From a virus, in the IMG/VR virus record IMGVR_UViG_3300023274_000005, positions 1 through 51,971 of that record: a stretch of 51,971 nt of DNA; one strand, written 5' to 3'. The translations under genes and the position numbers were made by a program. The notes under the pieces are model-generated. The model did no database searches. It saw only the letters and a list, made by a program, of their open reading frames with translations, and was not told the DNA's origin. Below are positions 30,833 through 39,464 of this stretch, piece by piece. The number at the start of each line of letters is the position of its first letter. Within the stretch, counting starts at the first letter, position 1.

Positions 30833-33021
30833 TTTACTCCTCCGATGAGTGGGTAGTACATCTGTGCACCAGACTCAGTCCGCTTCATGGTGATCTGGCC
30901 ACGTTGGATGAGGGTGTCGAACGTCGTGTTCGCTTGCTGTGCTGTCAGATGGTACGATTGCATCAGGCGCGACCTAGTGATGCCTGGCCGCTTCAGGATG
31001 GCGGCGAGGATCCTTTCGAGCTCACGCTCGTACATGTTCTTGCCGATACCGCCGACTACTTCGATTGCGTAGGCCCTCCACTGGATGCAGTAGCGGATGG
31101 CATGCAGGATGTCCTCTACTTCTACGACAACGTTGTCTTCTCCTACCTGTCTAGCTGCCGATATGAGTACGGCAGCCTTCAGCGTGTTCTTAGCTAGGCG
31201 GTCGAACAGCGGTGTCATCAACTCGGGCTTCTCCGAGTTGAGTCCACTCTGGAGTAATGCACTCTCCAGTTCGTTGTAGCGTACCCAGGCTTCTCGAGTC
31301 AGTGAAGCATCCCAGGTCTCGCGAGCAGGTACGCGTTGTCCTAATGCCTTGACGTACGCCTGCCTGCTCTGACCATAGTGTGCAACCATGGCCTCCATCC
31401 TCTCGAGGAGGATGTCACGATTGCCTAGATCCCTTGCGGTGGGGGGCCCAAGGGGCTGTAGCCTGGACGTGTCAGACTCAGCCGTGACGAAGATGAAACG
31501 GGGGATGAAGCCTGAGGAAACGTGCTCATGTGTGAGCAGTCCCTGTACGCGATTGCGAATGCCTCCCGCAAGGATAAGGAGGATAGGGTGCCTAACCACA
31601 ATCTCTTCCTTGCGCAGGATTCGCTTCTGCATCTTTCCGTCATACAGCTTGGTGAGCACCTCAGCCATGCCAGCATAGTAGTCCTTCTTCGTGATCATCT
31701 CCAGCAAGCCGGAGAACTCATCCCTCAAGAAGATCGATGGTCGCCTCGGCCTCGTGGAGAGACCTTGCATGAGGCCTTCCACCGAGCCGTCGGTAGCCAG
31801 GATTGCGTCCGGATCCACATCCATCAGAAGGTCCGTTGCGATGTCCATCGCCGTCGTCTTGCGTGTCAAGGTCGTGTCGCCCAGGATCATGAACCACAGG
31901 TTCGGTACTACCGGGCCGTAGCTCGTCGGAAGTGTAACACGTCCCGACAGCAATGCACTCAGGATTGTAAATGCACCAGCCTGATGGTACTGGGTCGCAG
32001 CGTCTCCCAGTGATGAGGCCCATTCGATGTACTCCTCTACGAATCCCGTCTGCCTGTTGGCTATCTTGAGTTCCTCCTCCGTCAGGAGCTCAGCGATATC
32101 CGCACCGGGGTAGATGGTCGCGTTGACGCGATCGGTGTACGCAACGAACGCTCTACAGACTTCGACCCAGAGGTAGCTCTTGTCCTTTCCATCTCGGCGA
32201 TACTTGTTGCAGGCACTCTCCCAGGCCACGACAAAAACCTCTTCGCGTGACATGCCCATCTCAAGGAGACACATCTCCAGCTTCCAAAGCTTTTCCGACC
32301 AGCTGTTGTCGTCTGGCGTTACGGCGAACAGGTCGTATACGTTCGGAAGCAACGCGTGCTTGTACTTCTGGAGAATGTCCTCTGCTGGCTCTTGCGGAAG
32401 CTCGGCCGCAGAGGGCATAGGCGTCCGCATGAACTGGCTGGTCTTGACTTCAGGGTAGTCTTCGAAGTCTCGAGGGCTGTACATCGCCCTGAGCTCGCCA
32501 CCCTTGATCATGACCTCGGGCTCGCCGGCATACTTGTAGTTGACGGTACTAGGAACACGAAGCAGCTGAGTCAGATCCCAGCCACTCCTGTCGCAACCGT
32601 CCTCTGCATGGAAGTAGGCGATGCGCTTGCAGAGGTCTTCTGCGATGTGCCCAGGCAGCGGGTGACTCATTCGCCAGAGTGCTTGGTAACGTCTGGGCGA
32701 GCTCTCGACGATGACCGAAGGAGGCTTCAGCATCTTGGTAGGAGGGCAAGTGTCCAGGTCTGCCCAGAGGGTAGGACACGACGCAACAGCGCTCTTGGTC
32801 CTGGTAGTAGTTTCGAACAGCTGAGGACAGTAGTACACGTCGGCGGAGAACTTGCTGTCGTTTGCAAACTTGGCCGCGGCATCAACCTGCTCAGGGTAGC
32901 GGAAGAACCTCTCCTGCATCGACCGCTTGCCTGAGCCAAGGCCGAGTAGCGATACGCACAGGTAGCCTCTAGCTGATGCGCCGAAGACCAGCTGGAAGAA
33001 GGTCTTGATCTGTTGTTCCAT
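30829..33021 (-). CDS. Primase-helicase (RepB-like primase plus DUF3987 ATPase)
   Basis: The 730-residue protein joins an archaeo-eukaryotic-type primase, with WADLDTC (about 86-92, metal-binding D-x-D), RRYQALWRM (about 110-118) and DLTQLLRVPSTVNYK (about 149-163), to a DUF3987-type ATPase whose Walker A is ILGDTTLTRKTTAM (about 379-392) with IFLRDEFSGLL as the Walker B region. The last 60 residues look like a winged helix. It should prime and unwind DNA for the fused polymerase. The ATG at 33021 has AGGG 7 bases upstream. Confidence 0.75.
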   Translation of the reverse strand: MEQQIKTFFQLVFGASARGYLCVSLLGLGSGKRSMQERFFRYPEQVDAAAKFANDSKFSADVYYCPQLFETTTRTKSAVASCPTLWADLDTCPPTKMLKPPSVIVESSPRRYQALWRMSHPLPGHIAEDLCKRIAYFHAEDGCDRSGWDLTQLLRVPSTVNYKYAGEPEVMIKGGELRAMYSPRDFEDYPEVKTSQFMRTPMPSAAELPQEPAEDILQKYKHALLPNVYDLFAVTPDDNSWSEKLWKLEMCLLEMGMSREEVFVVAWESACNKYRRDGKDKSYLWVEVCRAFVAYTDRVNATIYPGADIAELLTEEELKIANRQTGFVEEYIEWASSLGDAATQYHQAGAFTILSALLSGRVTLPTSYGPVVPNLWFMILGDTTLTRKTTAMDIATDLLMDVDPDAILATDGSVEGLMQGLSTRPRRPSIFLRDEFSGLLEMITKKDYYAGMAEVLTKLYDGKMQKRILRKEEIVVRHPILLILAGGIRNRVQGLLTHEHVSSGFIPRFIFVTAESDTSRLQPLGPPTARDLGNRDILLERMEAMVAHYGQSRQAYVKALGQRVPARETWDASLTREAWVRYNELESALLQSGLNSEKPELMTPLFDRLAKNTLKAAVLISAARQVGEDNVVVEVEDILHAIRYCIQWRAYAIEVVGGIGKNMYERELERILAAILKRPGITRSRLMQSYHLTAQQANTTFDTLIQRGQITMKRTESGAQMYYPLIGGVK

Positions 33022-33040
33022 ATACTGCCCTAGAGGTTAA

Positions 33041-33073
33041 GAACCGCCCCGAGAGGTGCGCTCGGGGCGGTTC
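33041..33073. terminator. Terminator after the ssDNA-binding protein gene
   Basis: A 13-bp perfect stem, GAACCGCCCCGAG (33041-33053) with CTCGGGGCGGTTC (33061-33073), lies 9 bases beyond the stop at 33083 and upstream of the primase start, splitting the leftward operon. Confidence 0.9.
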
Positions 33074-33082
33074 GAAGGCGGA

Positions 33083-33571
33083 TCAGGAAGGCAGCAGCGA
33101 GGTACCCGTCTTGGCGGACGCGGTCTGACTCTGCGAGCCGACCTTCACCTGCTGCTCGGCCAGCGTGGCGAACGACTTGATGTCGTTGCGCTCGTCGTAC
33201 TCCTTGTCGCCGACCTTGCGCGGCGGGGTGATGGTGATGCGGGCCATCAGCTCACCGCCGATCAGGTCGTCGCCCTCGGGGATCTCGAGTTCACCCTCGT
33301 CGACCTCGTAGCCGAGGCCCTTGAGGATGGCGATGATCGTGTAGAGGGCGCCGTCCCAGAGGCAGGCGTTCGTGAAGACCTTGCGGCCCTCGAACTCGGC
33401 CGGCTCGTTGACGGTGAACTCCATGGCGTACATCGGCTTGCCGTTGTTCTTCTCGGACTTCGACTCCTTGAGTGCGACGTCCGAGATGGTCACCTTGTAC
33501 CAGCCCCGGGGGAGCATGACGAGGTTGCCGGCTTCCGACTCCTTCTTGGAGACGTTGACCTGAATGCCCAT
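33083..33571 (-). CDS. ssDNA-binding protein (DUF669-like)
   Basis: The 162-residue protein has an OB-like beta pattern (GNLVMLPRGWYKVTISDVAL, about 16-35; NNGKPMYAMEFTV, about 42-54) and an EGDDLIGGELMARITI strand, as in phage DUF669 single-strand binding proteins, with a disordered Ser/Gln/Thr end. It follows the Sak4-like ATPase gene with a four-base gap, which fits a recombination/replication pair. ATG at 33571 chosen over the GTG two codons upstream. Confidence 0.65.
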   Translation of the reverse strand: MGIQVNVSKKESEAGNLVMLPRGWYKVTISDVALKESKSEKNNGKPMYAMEFTVNEPAEFEGRKVFTNACLWDGALYTIIAILKGLGYEVDEGELEIPEGDDLIGGELMARITITPPRKVGDKEYDERNDIKSFATLAEQQVKVGSQSQTASAKTGTSLLPS

Positions 33572-33573
33572 TG

Positions 33574-34356
33574 TCACTTCTTCTCTCGTGTAGTGGTGTA
33601 GTAGTCGAGGATCGTTTTCATGGTTACGGGTTCCTCTACCCCGATCACAGCCGGCATGCGGCAGCCACGCACCTTGGCCGTCGCGTTGTCCGTCTGTGCG
33701 GTCAGAAGCAAACGCTTCTGATCCCCGTCGACCTCCTGGTTGTACATGAAGAAGACGAGATCGGGAATCTGTGGGACCTTCATCTGCGTCTTACCGTTCA
33801 GCAGCGGCATCCACTTCTGCTTGCCGCTGTTGAGCTTGACGCGCTCGGCGTGAGCGATGAAGATCACATTCATCGGCAGGTCACGGTACAGGCGAATGAG
33901 GCGGAGCAGGCGAACCTGCATCTTACCCCACTCGCGAAGGGAAGGCACGTCCGCGTCGCGGCTCTCGTTCTCCGGATCGGCCTTCATCTCGACCATGACC
34001 TGTTCGCGGTTCTGTTCGTTGATCTCCGACAGCGAGTCCAGAACCACCGTCTGGTATCCGTGCCCGCCTGCCTTGAGGGCATGGTAGACACTGGTGTAGT
34101 CCTGCCAGGCGGTACACCTGAGCATCTCTACTTCCGGCCACTCCCGAAGCGTGACAGAACCGCCCTCAGCATCGAGGTACAGTACGTTACGCATAGTTGG
34201 AACAGCCGAAGCAGAACCAGCAAGCCAAGTCTTGCCAACGCCAGCCTCCCCGTAGAGGAGCATGTTGATCCTGTCGATGCCCTGCGTCTGTGGTCGCTGG
34301 ATCTTCAGCCCTGCGAAGTTGGTAGGGGTGAGAATCTCAGAAGCGGAACTCACCAT
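33574..34356 (-). CDS. Sak4-like RecA-fold ATPase
   Basis: The 260-residue protein has Walker A LYGEAGVGKTWLAGSAS (about 34-50), Walker B-like YQTVVLDSLSEINEQN (about 100-115) and a VIFIAHAER strand (about 164-172). This AAA_24/Sak4 type helps pair single strands during phage recombination, together with the ssDNA-binding protein next to it and the nuclease two genes upstream. It overlaps the DUF397 gene by 20 bases. Confidence 0.75.
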   Translation of the reverse strand: MVSSASEILTPTNFAGLKIQRPQTQGIDRINMLLYGEAGVGKTWLAGSASAVPTMRNVLYLDAEGGSVTLREWPEVEMLRCTAWQDYTSVYHALKAGGHGYQTVVLDSLSEINEQNREQVMVEMKADPENESRDADVPSLREWGKMQVRLLRLIRLYRDLPMNVIFIAHAERVKLNSGKQKWMPLLNGKTQMKVPQIPDLVFFMYNQEVDGDQKRLLLTAQTDNATAKVRGCRMPAVIGVEEPVTMKTILDYYTTTREKK

Positions 34357-34570
34357 TCTTCACCCCCTTGACGAAGGCGTCCCACTCTTCGTGGGTGAAC
34401 GCCAAGACCTGATCAGGCCTGTTGCTGTTACGGATGAGGACGGAGCTGCCCACCTCGGCAACCTCGACGCACTGTCCACCGCTACAGAACGATGCCTTGC
34501 GCCACTGAGCCTGCTGCACCTCAACGCAGGAGCCGTTCGCGCAGTGTGCTGCGCGCTGCCACTCGCTCAT
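34337..34570 (-). CDS. DUF397 protein
   Basis: The 77-residue protein ends with the DUF397 pattern: QWRKASFCSGGQCVEVAEVG (about 22-41), LIRNSNRPDQ (about 45-54), and FTHEEWDAFVKGVKNGEFRF (about 58-77). The N-terminus, EWQRAAHCANGSCVEV, looks like a second incomplete copy of the first motif. In Streptomyces such small proteins pair with XRE-type regulators of the WhiJ kind and affect development. In a phage it may bind a host regulator. It overlaps genes on both sides. Confidence 0.8.
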   Translation of the reverse strand: MSEWQRAAHCANGSCVEVQQAQWRKASFCSGGQCVEVAEVGSSVLIRNSNRPDQVLAFTHEEWDAFVKGVKNGEFRF

Positions 34571-35913
34571 ACCTGTTCCATCCTCTTGTCTGTACTGGGC
34601 TCCTGATCTTCCCAGTAGTGCCTGTCGAGCTTGTCGAACATTGTGTTCAGCCCGTACTGGACATCTTCGCCACGATTAGTACCGAGGCATACTTCGAAGA
34701 AGGCGCATCCAGAAAAGGTGCTGAAGCCCTTGCAGTGGAACCGGCCAGCGTTGGGGTAGATCGGCAGGCTCGGGTTGGTCATGTCTCGAGCCTCGAGGTA
34801 GATCATCCTCTGGGCCTCTTCGCATTCAGAGTCGTTGCGCTGCACCTCGTGGCGGTAGTGGAAGATTGGTCCCTCTTCCTTCAAGTAGTCCAGGAAGTCA
34901 TCGTACCTACCCGACTCGAAGGCGATGGGATCGTTTTCCTCTACTGTCGACTTGTAGAGGTCATACGTCGTGTCGAGGTTCTTCGAGACAGAGAAGCGAC
35001 GCCCGAGGCGAACGACCTTGAGGGGTTCTGGTTCGTCGGGGACGGCCTTCTTGAGCTCCATGTAGATGAAGCCGAGGATGGGCAGACCAAGCATCCGTAG
35101 CGCCCACACGTAGGAAGTGATCTGGTCGTCGAGTTCCAGGTACTCGTCGTTAACTTCCACTCCGGAGAGACGTGCCGCCGTCTTCCAGTCGCCGATCCAG
35201 TAGTTACCGAACTCGTCCTCGAAGAGGATGTCAAGTCGACCTCCGTAGGTGACGGGCAGACCCTTCCAGATCTTGAAGTACTCCTGCTCAGCAGTCTCAC
35301 CCTGTCCGCCGCAGAGCTCGTCGATGGCCTCGAGGTAACGCTCCCAGCTCCCGTACTCCTTGCGGTACACATCTGACTTCTTAAAGCGACGCCAGCACCA
35401 GTCACACTTGCACCAGAGGTCCTGCTCGCCGGTATCAGGGTTGAGGATGGGGACTTCGAACTTGATCTCGACCTTAACGGGCTTGAGTCGACCGAAGTGC
35501 TCGAGTCTATCGACGTCTGGGTAGAGCTTGCCGAAGTAGTACCTCAGCATACCCTCGCCGAGTCGGACGCGATCGTCGTAGTCGGCCTTCATCTCATCGT
35601 CGATGCCACCGTTCAGGCGGATGTACTTCTCCCGCTGCTCTCGGGTGACTCGCTTGAAGGTAGCGAGTGCAATGGCGAGGGTTGCGGTGGGATCAGGATC
35701 GACGAAGAGTTCCAGACGATTGCGATATGCTGCCTCCATAGCTGCGTGGAAAGCAACTCCGAACTCAAGCGGGCGAGGAGTGACACGTGGGTAGTAGAAC
35801 TGTCGCGAGATCCAGTCCCACCGTCTACGGCATCCACGGAATGACCTCCTCTCAGAGGTATGTATCGAGTGGGTCAAGCCTGCCTCGATGTAGTCGTTCA
35901 CAGTTGAGAGCAT
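34567..35913 (-). CDS. PD-(D/E)XK nuclease (Cas4/RecB-like)
   Basis: The 448-residue protein has RSFRGCRRRWDWISRQFY near the N-terminus, LEFGVAFHAAMEAAY (motif I His), GGRLDILFEDEFGNYWIGDW followed by KTA (about 222-244, the catalytic D and D-x-K) and DDQITSYVWALRMLG (Q-x3-Y motif). Cysteines at both ends (CRRRW and CAFFEVC) suggest an Fe-S cluster. It would trim DNA ends for Sak4-type recombination. The ATG at 35913 lies 41 bases downstream of the -10 at 35954 behind AAGGAC. Confidence 0.75.
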   Translation of the reverse strand: MLSTVNDYIEAGLTHSIHTSERRSFRGCRRRWDWISRQFYYPRVTPRPLEFGVAFHAAMEAAYRNRLELFVDPDPTATLAIALATFKRVTREQREKYIRLNGGIDDEMKADYDDRVRLGEGMLRYYFGKLYPDVDRLEHFGRLKPVKVEIKFEVPILNPDTGEQDLWCKCDWCWRRFKKSDVYRKEYGSWERYLEAIDELCGGQGETAEQEYFKIWKGLPVTYGGRLDILFEDEFGNYWIGDWKTAARLSGVEVNDEYLELDDQITSYVWALRMLGLPILGFIYMELKKAVPDEPEPLKVVRLGRRFSVSKNLDTTYDLYKSTVEENDPIAFESGRYDDFLDYLKEEGPIFHYRHEVQRNDSECEEAQRMIYLEARDMTNPSLPIYPNAGRFHCKGFSTFSGCAFFEVCLGTNRGEDVQYGLNTMFDKLDRHYWEDQEPSTDKRMEQV

Positions 35914-35953
35914 CTGCGCGTCCTTGAGGCTATGTTGTTCTTTGTTACCTCTA

Positions 35954-35982
35954 AGTATAATAGACCCCAAGTGGAAAATCAA
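35954..35982 (-). promoter_or_regulatory. Leftward sigma70-like promoter for the recombination genes
   Basis: On the minus strand TTGATT (35982-35977) and TATACT (35959-35954) are 17 bp apart. The predicted transcript would begin near 35947 and runs into the nuclease, DUF397, Sak4 and ssDNA-binding genes. The -35 overlaps the stop region of the upstream gene. Confidence 0.65.
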
Positions 35983-36143
35983 GCCACGCGCTTGTAGTCC
36001 AAGAGGTCTACGTTGGGCATCAAGTCCACCTGGATCTTGTGCCCGTCGAACCAGACGACGCAGAGCAGATTTGCACTGTACCCCGCTACGTAGATCGTGC
36101 CGCGGTACTTAGTCCTGCGTCGCCTGTGGTAGACGCCGATCAC
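35979..36143 (-). CDS. Small SH3-like protein (54 aa)
   Basis: The GTG start overlaps the previous TGA (GTGA). The basic, beta-rich product (YHRRRRTKYRGTIYVAGYSA, then VVWFDGHKIQVDLMP) resembles short SH3/Tudor-like modules seen in phages. The longer frame to 36278 lies inside the neighbouring gene and looks like shadow sequence. Function unknown. Confidence 0.55.
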   Translation of the reverse strand: MIGVYHRRRRTKYRGTIYVAGYSANLLCVVWFDGHKIQVDLMPNVDLLDYKRVA

Positions 36144-36556
36144 TTGACGACCTTGTCGGTTCGGAAGCCGAGGACGAACTTGCGGTCCTTCAGATCTTCC
36201 TCTTCCGGCCCCAACAAGTTCTTCGGGTGGATGGTCTGGAAGCCATGAGGCTTCATGCACAGCGTACAGAGAAGCCACCCGTACTTCTTGGAGCGACCTC
36301 TAGCGACGCAGGTCAGTCCCGTGCCCTGCTTGGCCAGTGCGTTGGGAAGTACGTAGGGCGGGTGACACTCACACATCTTCGTCGGTGCTTGCCACATAGC
36401 CTCGACAGTCACCCGCTCTAGGCTCTTGTAGCCGTACTCTCCTGTCCCGTTGCCGTTGTCCTTCTCGAAGGCGAAGAGTACATTGCCCTGCCTGACGGCC
36501 TCGACAAAGGCGTCGGCCTCGTCGTTGTCCTCGACGGCGATCAGTACGAGCCTCAC
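36140..36556 (-). CDS. Hypothetical protein with cysteine pairs (138 aa)
   Basis: The N-terminus MRLVLIAVEDNDEADAFVEA looks like an alpha/beta domain. Two cysteine pairs, MCECHPPY (about 61-68) and LCTLC (about 95-99), could hold a zinc. No family recognised. It starts by ATGA-type overlap with the upstream gene. Confidence 0.6.
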   Translation of the reverse strand: MRLVLIAVEDNDEADAFVEAVRQGNVLFAFEKDNGNGTGEYGYKSLERVTVEAMWQAPTKMCECHPPYVLPNALAKQGTGLTCVARGRSKKYGWLLCTLCMKPHGFQTIHPKNLLGPEEEDLKDRKFVLGFRTDKVVK

Positions 36557-36864
36557 TTGACCTCCAGAACGCGAATGAGTTCCGACAGGAACTCGTTGGT
36601 GACTCGTTGCTGTTGCAGCACCTGCTCGAGCAGCTCAGCATGTGCTAGGTTGGCGTACATGTTGCACTGCTGCATGTTCCACTGGTTGTCGGCGATCAGC
36701 TCCTTCGCCTGGACGCTCTGCATGAAGGCATAGATCTCGTCCTTCACCCTAGTACCTTTGGCAAAGGCTGCCTGCCTTGCCTCACCCTGGCCCTTGTAGA
36801 TGTCCTCGCGGGACTTGAGGGCTCGCGAGAACATCTCGTACATGTTCCTCAGGTTTACGGACAT
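36553..36864 (-). CDS. Hypothetical helical protein (103 aa)
   Basis: All-helical, Gln/Glu-rich and probably coiled-coil (AHAELLEQVLQQQRVTNEFL, about 73-92). The ATG at 36864 follows GAGAGGAGTGTAAAACA; a longer frame to 36909 runs through the GTGTGGAG element and is unlikely. First gene of a leftward operon with the complex control region 36896-37018 upstream. Confidence 0.65.
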   Translation of the reverse strand: MSVNLRNMYEMFSRALKSREDIYKGQGEARQAAFAKGTRVKDEIYAFMQSVQAKELIADNQWNMQQCNMYANLAHAELLEQVLQQQRVTNEFLSELIRVLEVK

Positions 36865-36895
36865 TGTTTTACACTCCTCTCGTATGCCCACACAA

Positions 36896-37018
36896 CTCCA
36901 CACGCACATCTGAATACGTTAATTGTTAAGAAACCATTTAACGTATACCGCGAAGTCACGTTAAATGTACTCTCACCTGCTCTCACAATTCCAGTGAGAG
37001 TACACCGGGCGTGTGGAG
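36896..37018. promoter_or_regulatory. Control region with GTGTGGAG boxes and two perfect inverted repeats
   Basis: A leftward GTGTGGAG box (36903-36896) and a rightward one (37011-37018) point away from each other. Between them lie CATTTAACGT/ACGTTAAATG (36935-36944 and 36958-36967, 10 bp) and TACTCTCAC/GTGAGAGTA (36968-36976 and 36994-37002, 9 bp). The 170 bases between genes 36864 and 37035 contain no ORF. It probably ends the upstream operon and starts or controls the next one. Confidence 0.6.
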
Positions 37019-37034
37019 TAGTGAAGCCATACGG

Positions 37035-37304
37035 CTACTCGGTGGACACGCCGGTCATGTTCTCGGTCAGTGCCTCCTGGGGGATCTTGCGCGTCTCACC
37101 GTTCAGGTGGTACTGCTCGTGCAGGTAGCCGATGCACGGCTGGTCCTTCTTGTGCACGTGGAACGTGGTGGTCTGTGGCTCCGGGCTACCGTACTTTCCC
37201 TGCACGCGCTTCCGCGCCTGCTCTCGTACGACGTCGTGGTCGACGTTGAGGTCCGGTCCGCCGAAGACGTGGTGGTCGCTCTCGAAGATGCCGATCTTGA
37301 TCAC
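37035..37304 (-). CDS. Hypothetical protein (89 aa)
   Basis: GTG start overlapping the previous stop (GTGA), with GGAG 10 bases upstream. The sequence is His-rich in two places (SDHHVFGGPD, FHVHKKDQP) and has one cysteine. Family unknown. The rightward GTGTGGAG box at 37011 lies just past its stop. Confidence 0.6.
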   Translation of the reverse strand: MIKIGIFESDHHVFGGPDLNVDHDVVREQARKRVQGKYGSPEPQTTTFHVHKKDQPCIGYLHEQYHLNGETRKIPQEALTENMTGVSTE

Positions 37305-37738
37305 GCGGGACGCTCCGTCTGGTTGTGGTCGACGAGACATTCGGGGTCGACGCAGATGGTCTTCTGCGGCTCTTCCGCCGGCTTGATGGTGACGTACTTC
37401 TCGAAGTGAATCGGGTCATCGTAGGGGTTGCCCTGCAAGGCATCGGCGACCCAGTCCGTGATACCGACGTCGCCCGCCTTCAGGTAGCCGAACTCCATCT
37501 CGGCCATCTGCTGCGGCGTCAGCGTTGTGACGTCGACGTCCTCGCCCGTCTCGGGGTCCTCGGCGTAGGCTTCCCTGTCCACCTCGATCTGGAGCTTGAT
37601 CTCGATGTCGAGCTTGACCTTCGGGTCCTTGTCGGCCTGCATGGCCTTCGTGACGCTCCCGATCTCGTTCACGCTGGTACTCCTCTCGTGTCCTAGTCCA
37701 GTACATTCCCGGCCGTGATCGGGACAATCCTGGCTCAT
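37301..37738 (-). CDS. Hypothetical acidic protein (145 aa)
   Basis: From the ATG at 37738 (overlapping the upstream stop, with GGGGAGGACC before it) the protein is 145 residues. A second strong site, GAGAGGAGTACCAGC, precedes an in-frame GTG at 37672, which would give 123 residues starting VNEIGSV. Two forms may be made. The body is acidic with a VKLDIEIKLQIEVDREAY strand. Family unknown. Confidence 0.55.
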   Translation of the reverse strand: MSQDCPDHGRECTGLGHERSTSVNEIGSVTKAMQADKDPKVKLDIEIKLQIEVDREAYAEDPETGEDVDVTTLTPQQMAEMEFGYLKAGDVGITDWVADALQGNPYDDPIHFEKYVTIKPAEEPQKTICVDPECLVDHNQTERPA

Positions 37739-38001
37739 CGCCAGGTCCTCCCCGTGGTGTCCTTGTGGACGGCCTTCTTGGGGTTGCGGTGCTGCTTGAC
37801 GATGCAGGGCAGCGCGTAGGTGATGGTGCCGGTCGTGCCGTTGGGGTATGCGATCTCGTCGTGCTTGGCGAGGCTGTGCAGACAGCCCTTGCTGCCGCGC
37901 ATCACCGGCGGACGGAGGTGCCGCCGTCGCTGGTTGTACGTCAGGTTGCCCTTGGACTTGTTACGGAGTCGACGCTTGCGTGCGTTCAGGCCAACGTTCA
38001 T
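37735..38001 (-). CDS. Small basic protein (88 aa)
   Basis: Starts at ATG 38001 behind GAGAAGGTGGCAGC, overlapping the helicase stop (ATGA). The N-terminal third is very basic (LNARKRRLRNKSKGN, NQRRRHLR) and could bind nucleic acid. The C-terminal part has a single HDEIAYPNGTTGTITY strand. No family recognised. Confidence 0.6.
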   Translation of the reverse strand: MNVGLNARKRRLRNKSKGNLTYNQRRRHLRPPVMRGSKGCLHSLAKHDEIAYPNGTTGTITYALPCIVKQHRNPKKAVHKDTTGRTWR

Positions 38002-39464
38002 GCTGCCACCTTCTCTCGGTCGAGGAGTCGTTTGACCCACTCCCACTTCATTTCGATCTTCTCGTTCCGTTCGAGGTCCACAGTGTCTCTGGCAACCAAA
38101 CGGATGTAGGTACAGGCGTTCTTCTGTCCCAGACGATGAAGCCTATCCTCAGCCTGCTTGTTCGCCGTCGGCGACCAATCCCAGTCCAGGAATACAGCCG
38201 TCGAAGCAGCAGTGAGGGTGATACCGACCCCACCAGCCTTGATAGTACTACAGAATACTCGAAGGCGACCTGCTTGGAACTCTTGTACCGCCAGATCACG
38301 ATCCTTCTGCGATACATCCCCAGTGAGAAGCCCTGTAGGTATTCCCACCTTTGCCAGCCGCGCTCCCAATAGGTTGATGGCTTGCTTGCTCTGTCCGAAC
38401 ACAACCACTTGACCATTGGTAGCCTCAATGATATCCATGGCCGCGTCGAGCTTGGCGCTCGGCTCGGTCAGTACCAACTGCCGGATGACTTCTCCGTCTT
38501 TGTGCTTCACCTCCAGTTGTCCGTAGGCCACAGCGAACTGTTGCAGCCGGATCAATTGACTGATGACGGCTGGCGCTGCGATGGGTTGGTCTTCGTGTGC
38601 GCCAACCCAGGCCAACATGTCCTTGGCCATGGCGTCGTATGCCTTACGCTGCAAGGGCAGCAGTTCGACGGGACGGTCTTCGTAGAGCTTCTCTGGTAGG
38701 TCCTTCCAGACCTCCAACTTGGTTCGACGAAGGTAGGCACCGCCCATCTTCTGATGGATGATGTCCTCCCCGTGTAGCCCAAGCGTCTCCCTGAAGGAGC
38801 GCTTGTGGCTCTTCCCGCAGTCCTCGGCGAGGCAGTAGCCCTCGGTGTGGTTGCGAACGATGACGTGGTGATTGACGAAGCTCCAGAAGCTTCGCCACTC
38901 TTGTGGCCAGAGCCAGTTCAGAATCGACCAGGCGTCCTGTGGCTTGTTGTCGACCCAGGTTCCAGACATGCCACACTTGTAGTACGTGTTCAGCTTCTTG
39001 AAGACCTGTGTCTGCTGCGCCTCACGGTTCTTGATGTTCTGGATCTCGTCGCCGATGACGTTGAACCACTTCACCGCCATGAGCTCTTTCCTGATGAAGC
39101 GAAGCCCCTGCCAGTGGATGACGAAGTAGTGGTACTTCGGGTTGCCCTTACTGTCCTTGGCCTGCAAGGCTTGGACGAACTTCGACCTGTTCTTCCGATC
39201 GATGATGCAGACCTTCGCCCAGGGTGCCCACTCCTTGATGTGCTTCTCCCATGCGCCCATGACGGACGTCTGGGTGACAATGAGCGTCTGCGCCGAGTAC
39301 CAGCACTTGTGCTTCTTGCGCCGCTCGATGTCCAGCACGAGGCCCTCGATCGTCTTGCCGAGGCCCATGTCGTCGCCGATCATGGATGATCGATCGCCCG
39401 TCTCATGCTCCCACTTCAAGAGCTGCGTCAGGCCGGTAGCCTGGAAGTCGAACAGCTTAGGCAT
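37998..39464 (-). CDS. SNF2-family helicase
   Basis: The 488-residue protein has the full SNF2 motif set: FDFQATGLTQLL (Q motif), MIGDDMGLGKTIEGLVLDI (about 28-46, motif I), VIGDEIQNIKN (DEIQ, motif II), GMSGTWVDNKP (motif III), FCSTIKAGGVGITLTAAS (about 415-432, motif V) and EDRLHRLGQKN (motif VI). It moves on or remodels DNA, possibly replacing a replicative or branch-migration helicase. ATG at 39464 overlaps the preceding stop. Confidence 0.85.
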   Translation of the reverse strand: MPKLFDFQATGLTQLLKWEHETGDRSSMIGDDMGLGKTIEGLVLDIERRKKHKCWYSAQTLIVTQTSVMGAWEKHIKEWAPWAKVCIIDRKNRSKFVQALQAKDSKGNPKYHYFVIHWQGLRFIRKELMAVKWFNVIGDEIQNIKNREAQQTQVFKKLNTYYKCGMSGTWVDNKPQDAWSILNWLWPQEWRSFWSFVNHHVIVRNHTEGYCLAEDCGKSHKRSFRETLGLHGEDIIHQKMGGAYLRRTKLEVWKDLPEKLYEDRPVELLPLQRKAYDAMAKDMLAWVGAHEDQPIAAPAVISQLIRLQQFAVAYGQLEVKHKDGEVIRQLVLTEPSAKLDAAMDIIEATNGQVVVFGQSKQAINLLGARLAKVGIPTGLLTGDVSQKDRDLAVQEFQAGRLRVFCSTIKAGGVGITLTAASTAVFLDWDWSPTANKQAEDRLHRLGQKNACTYIRLVARDTVDLERNEKIEMKWEWVKRLLDREKVAA

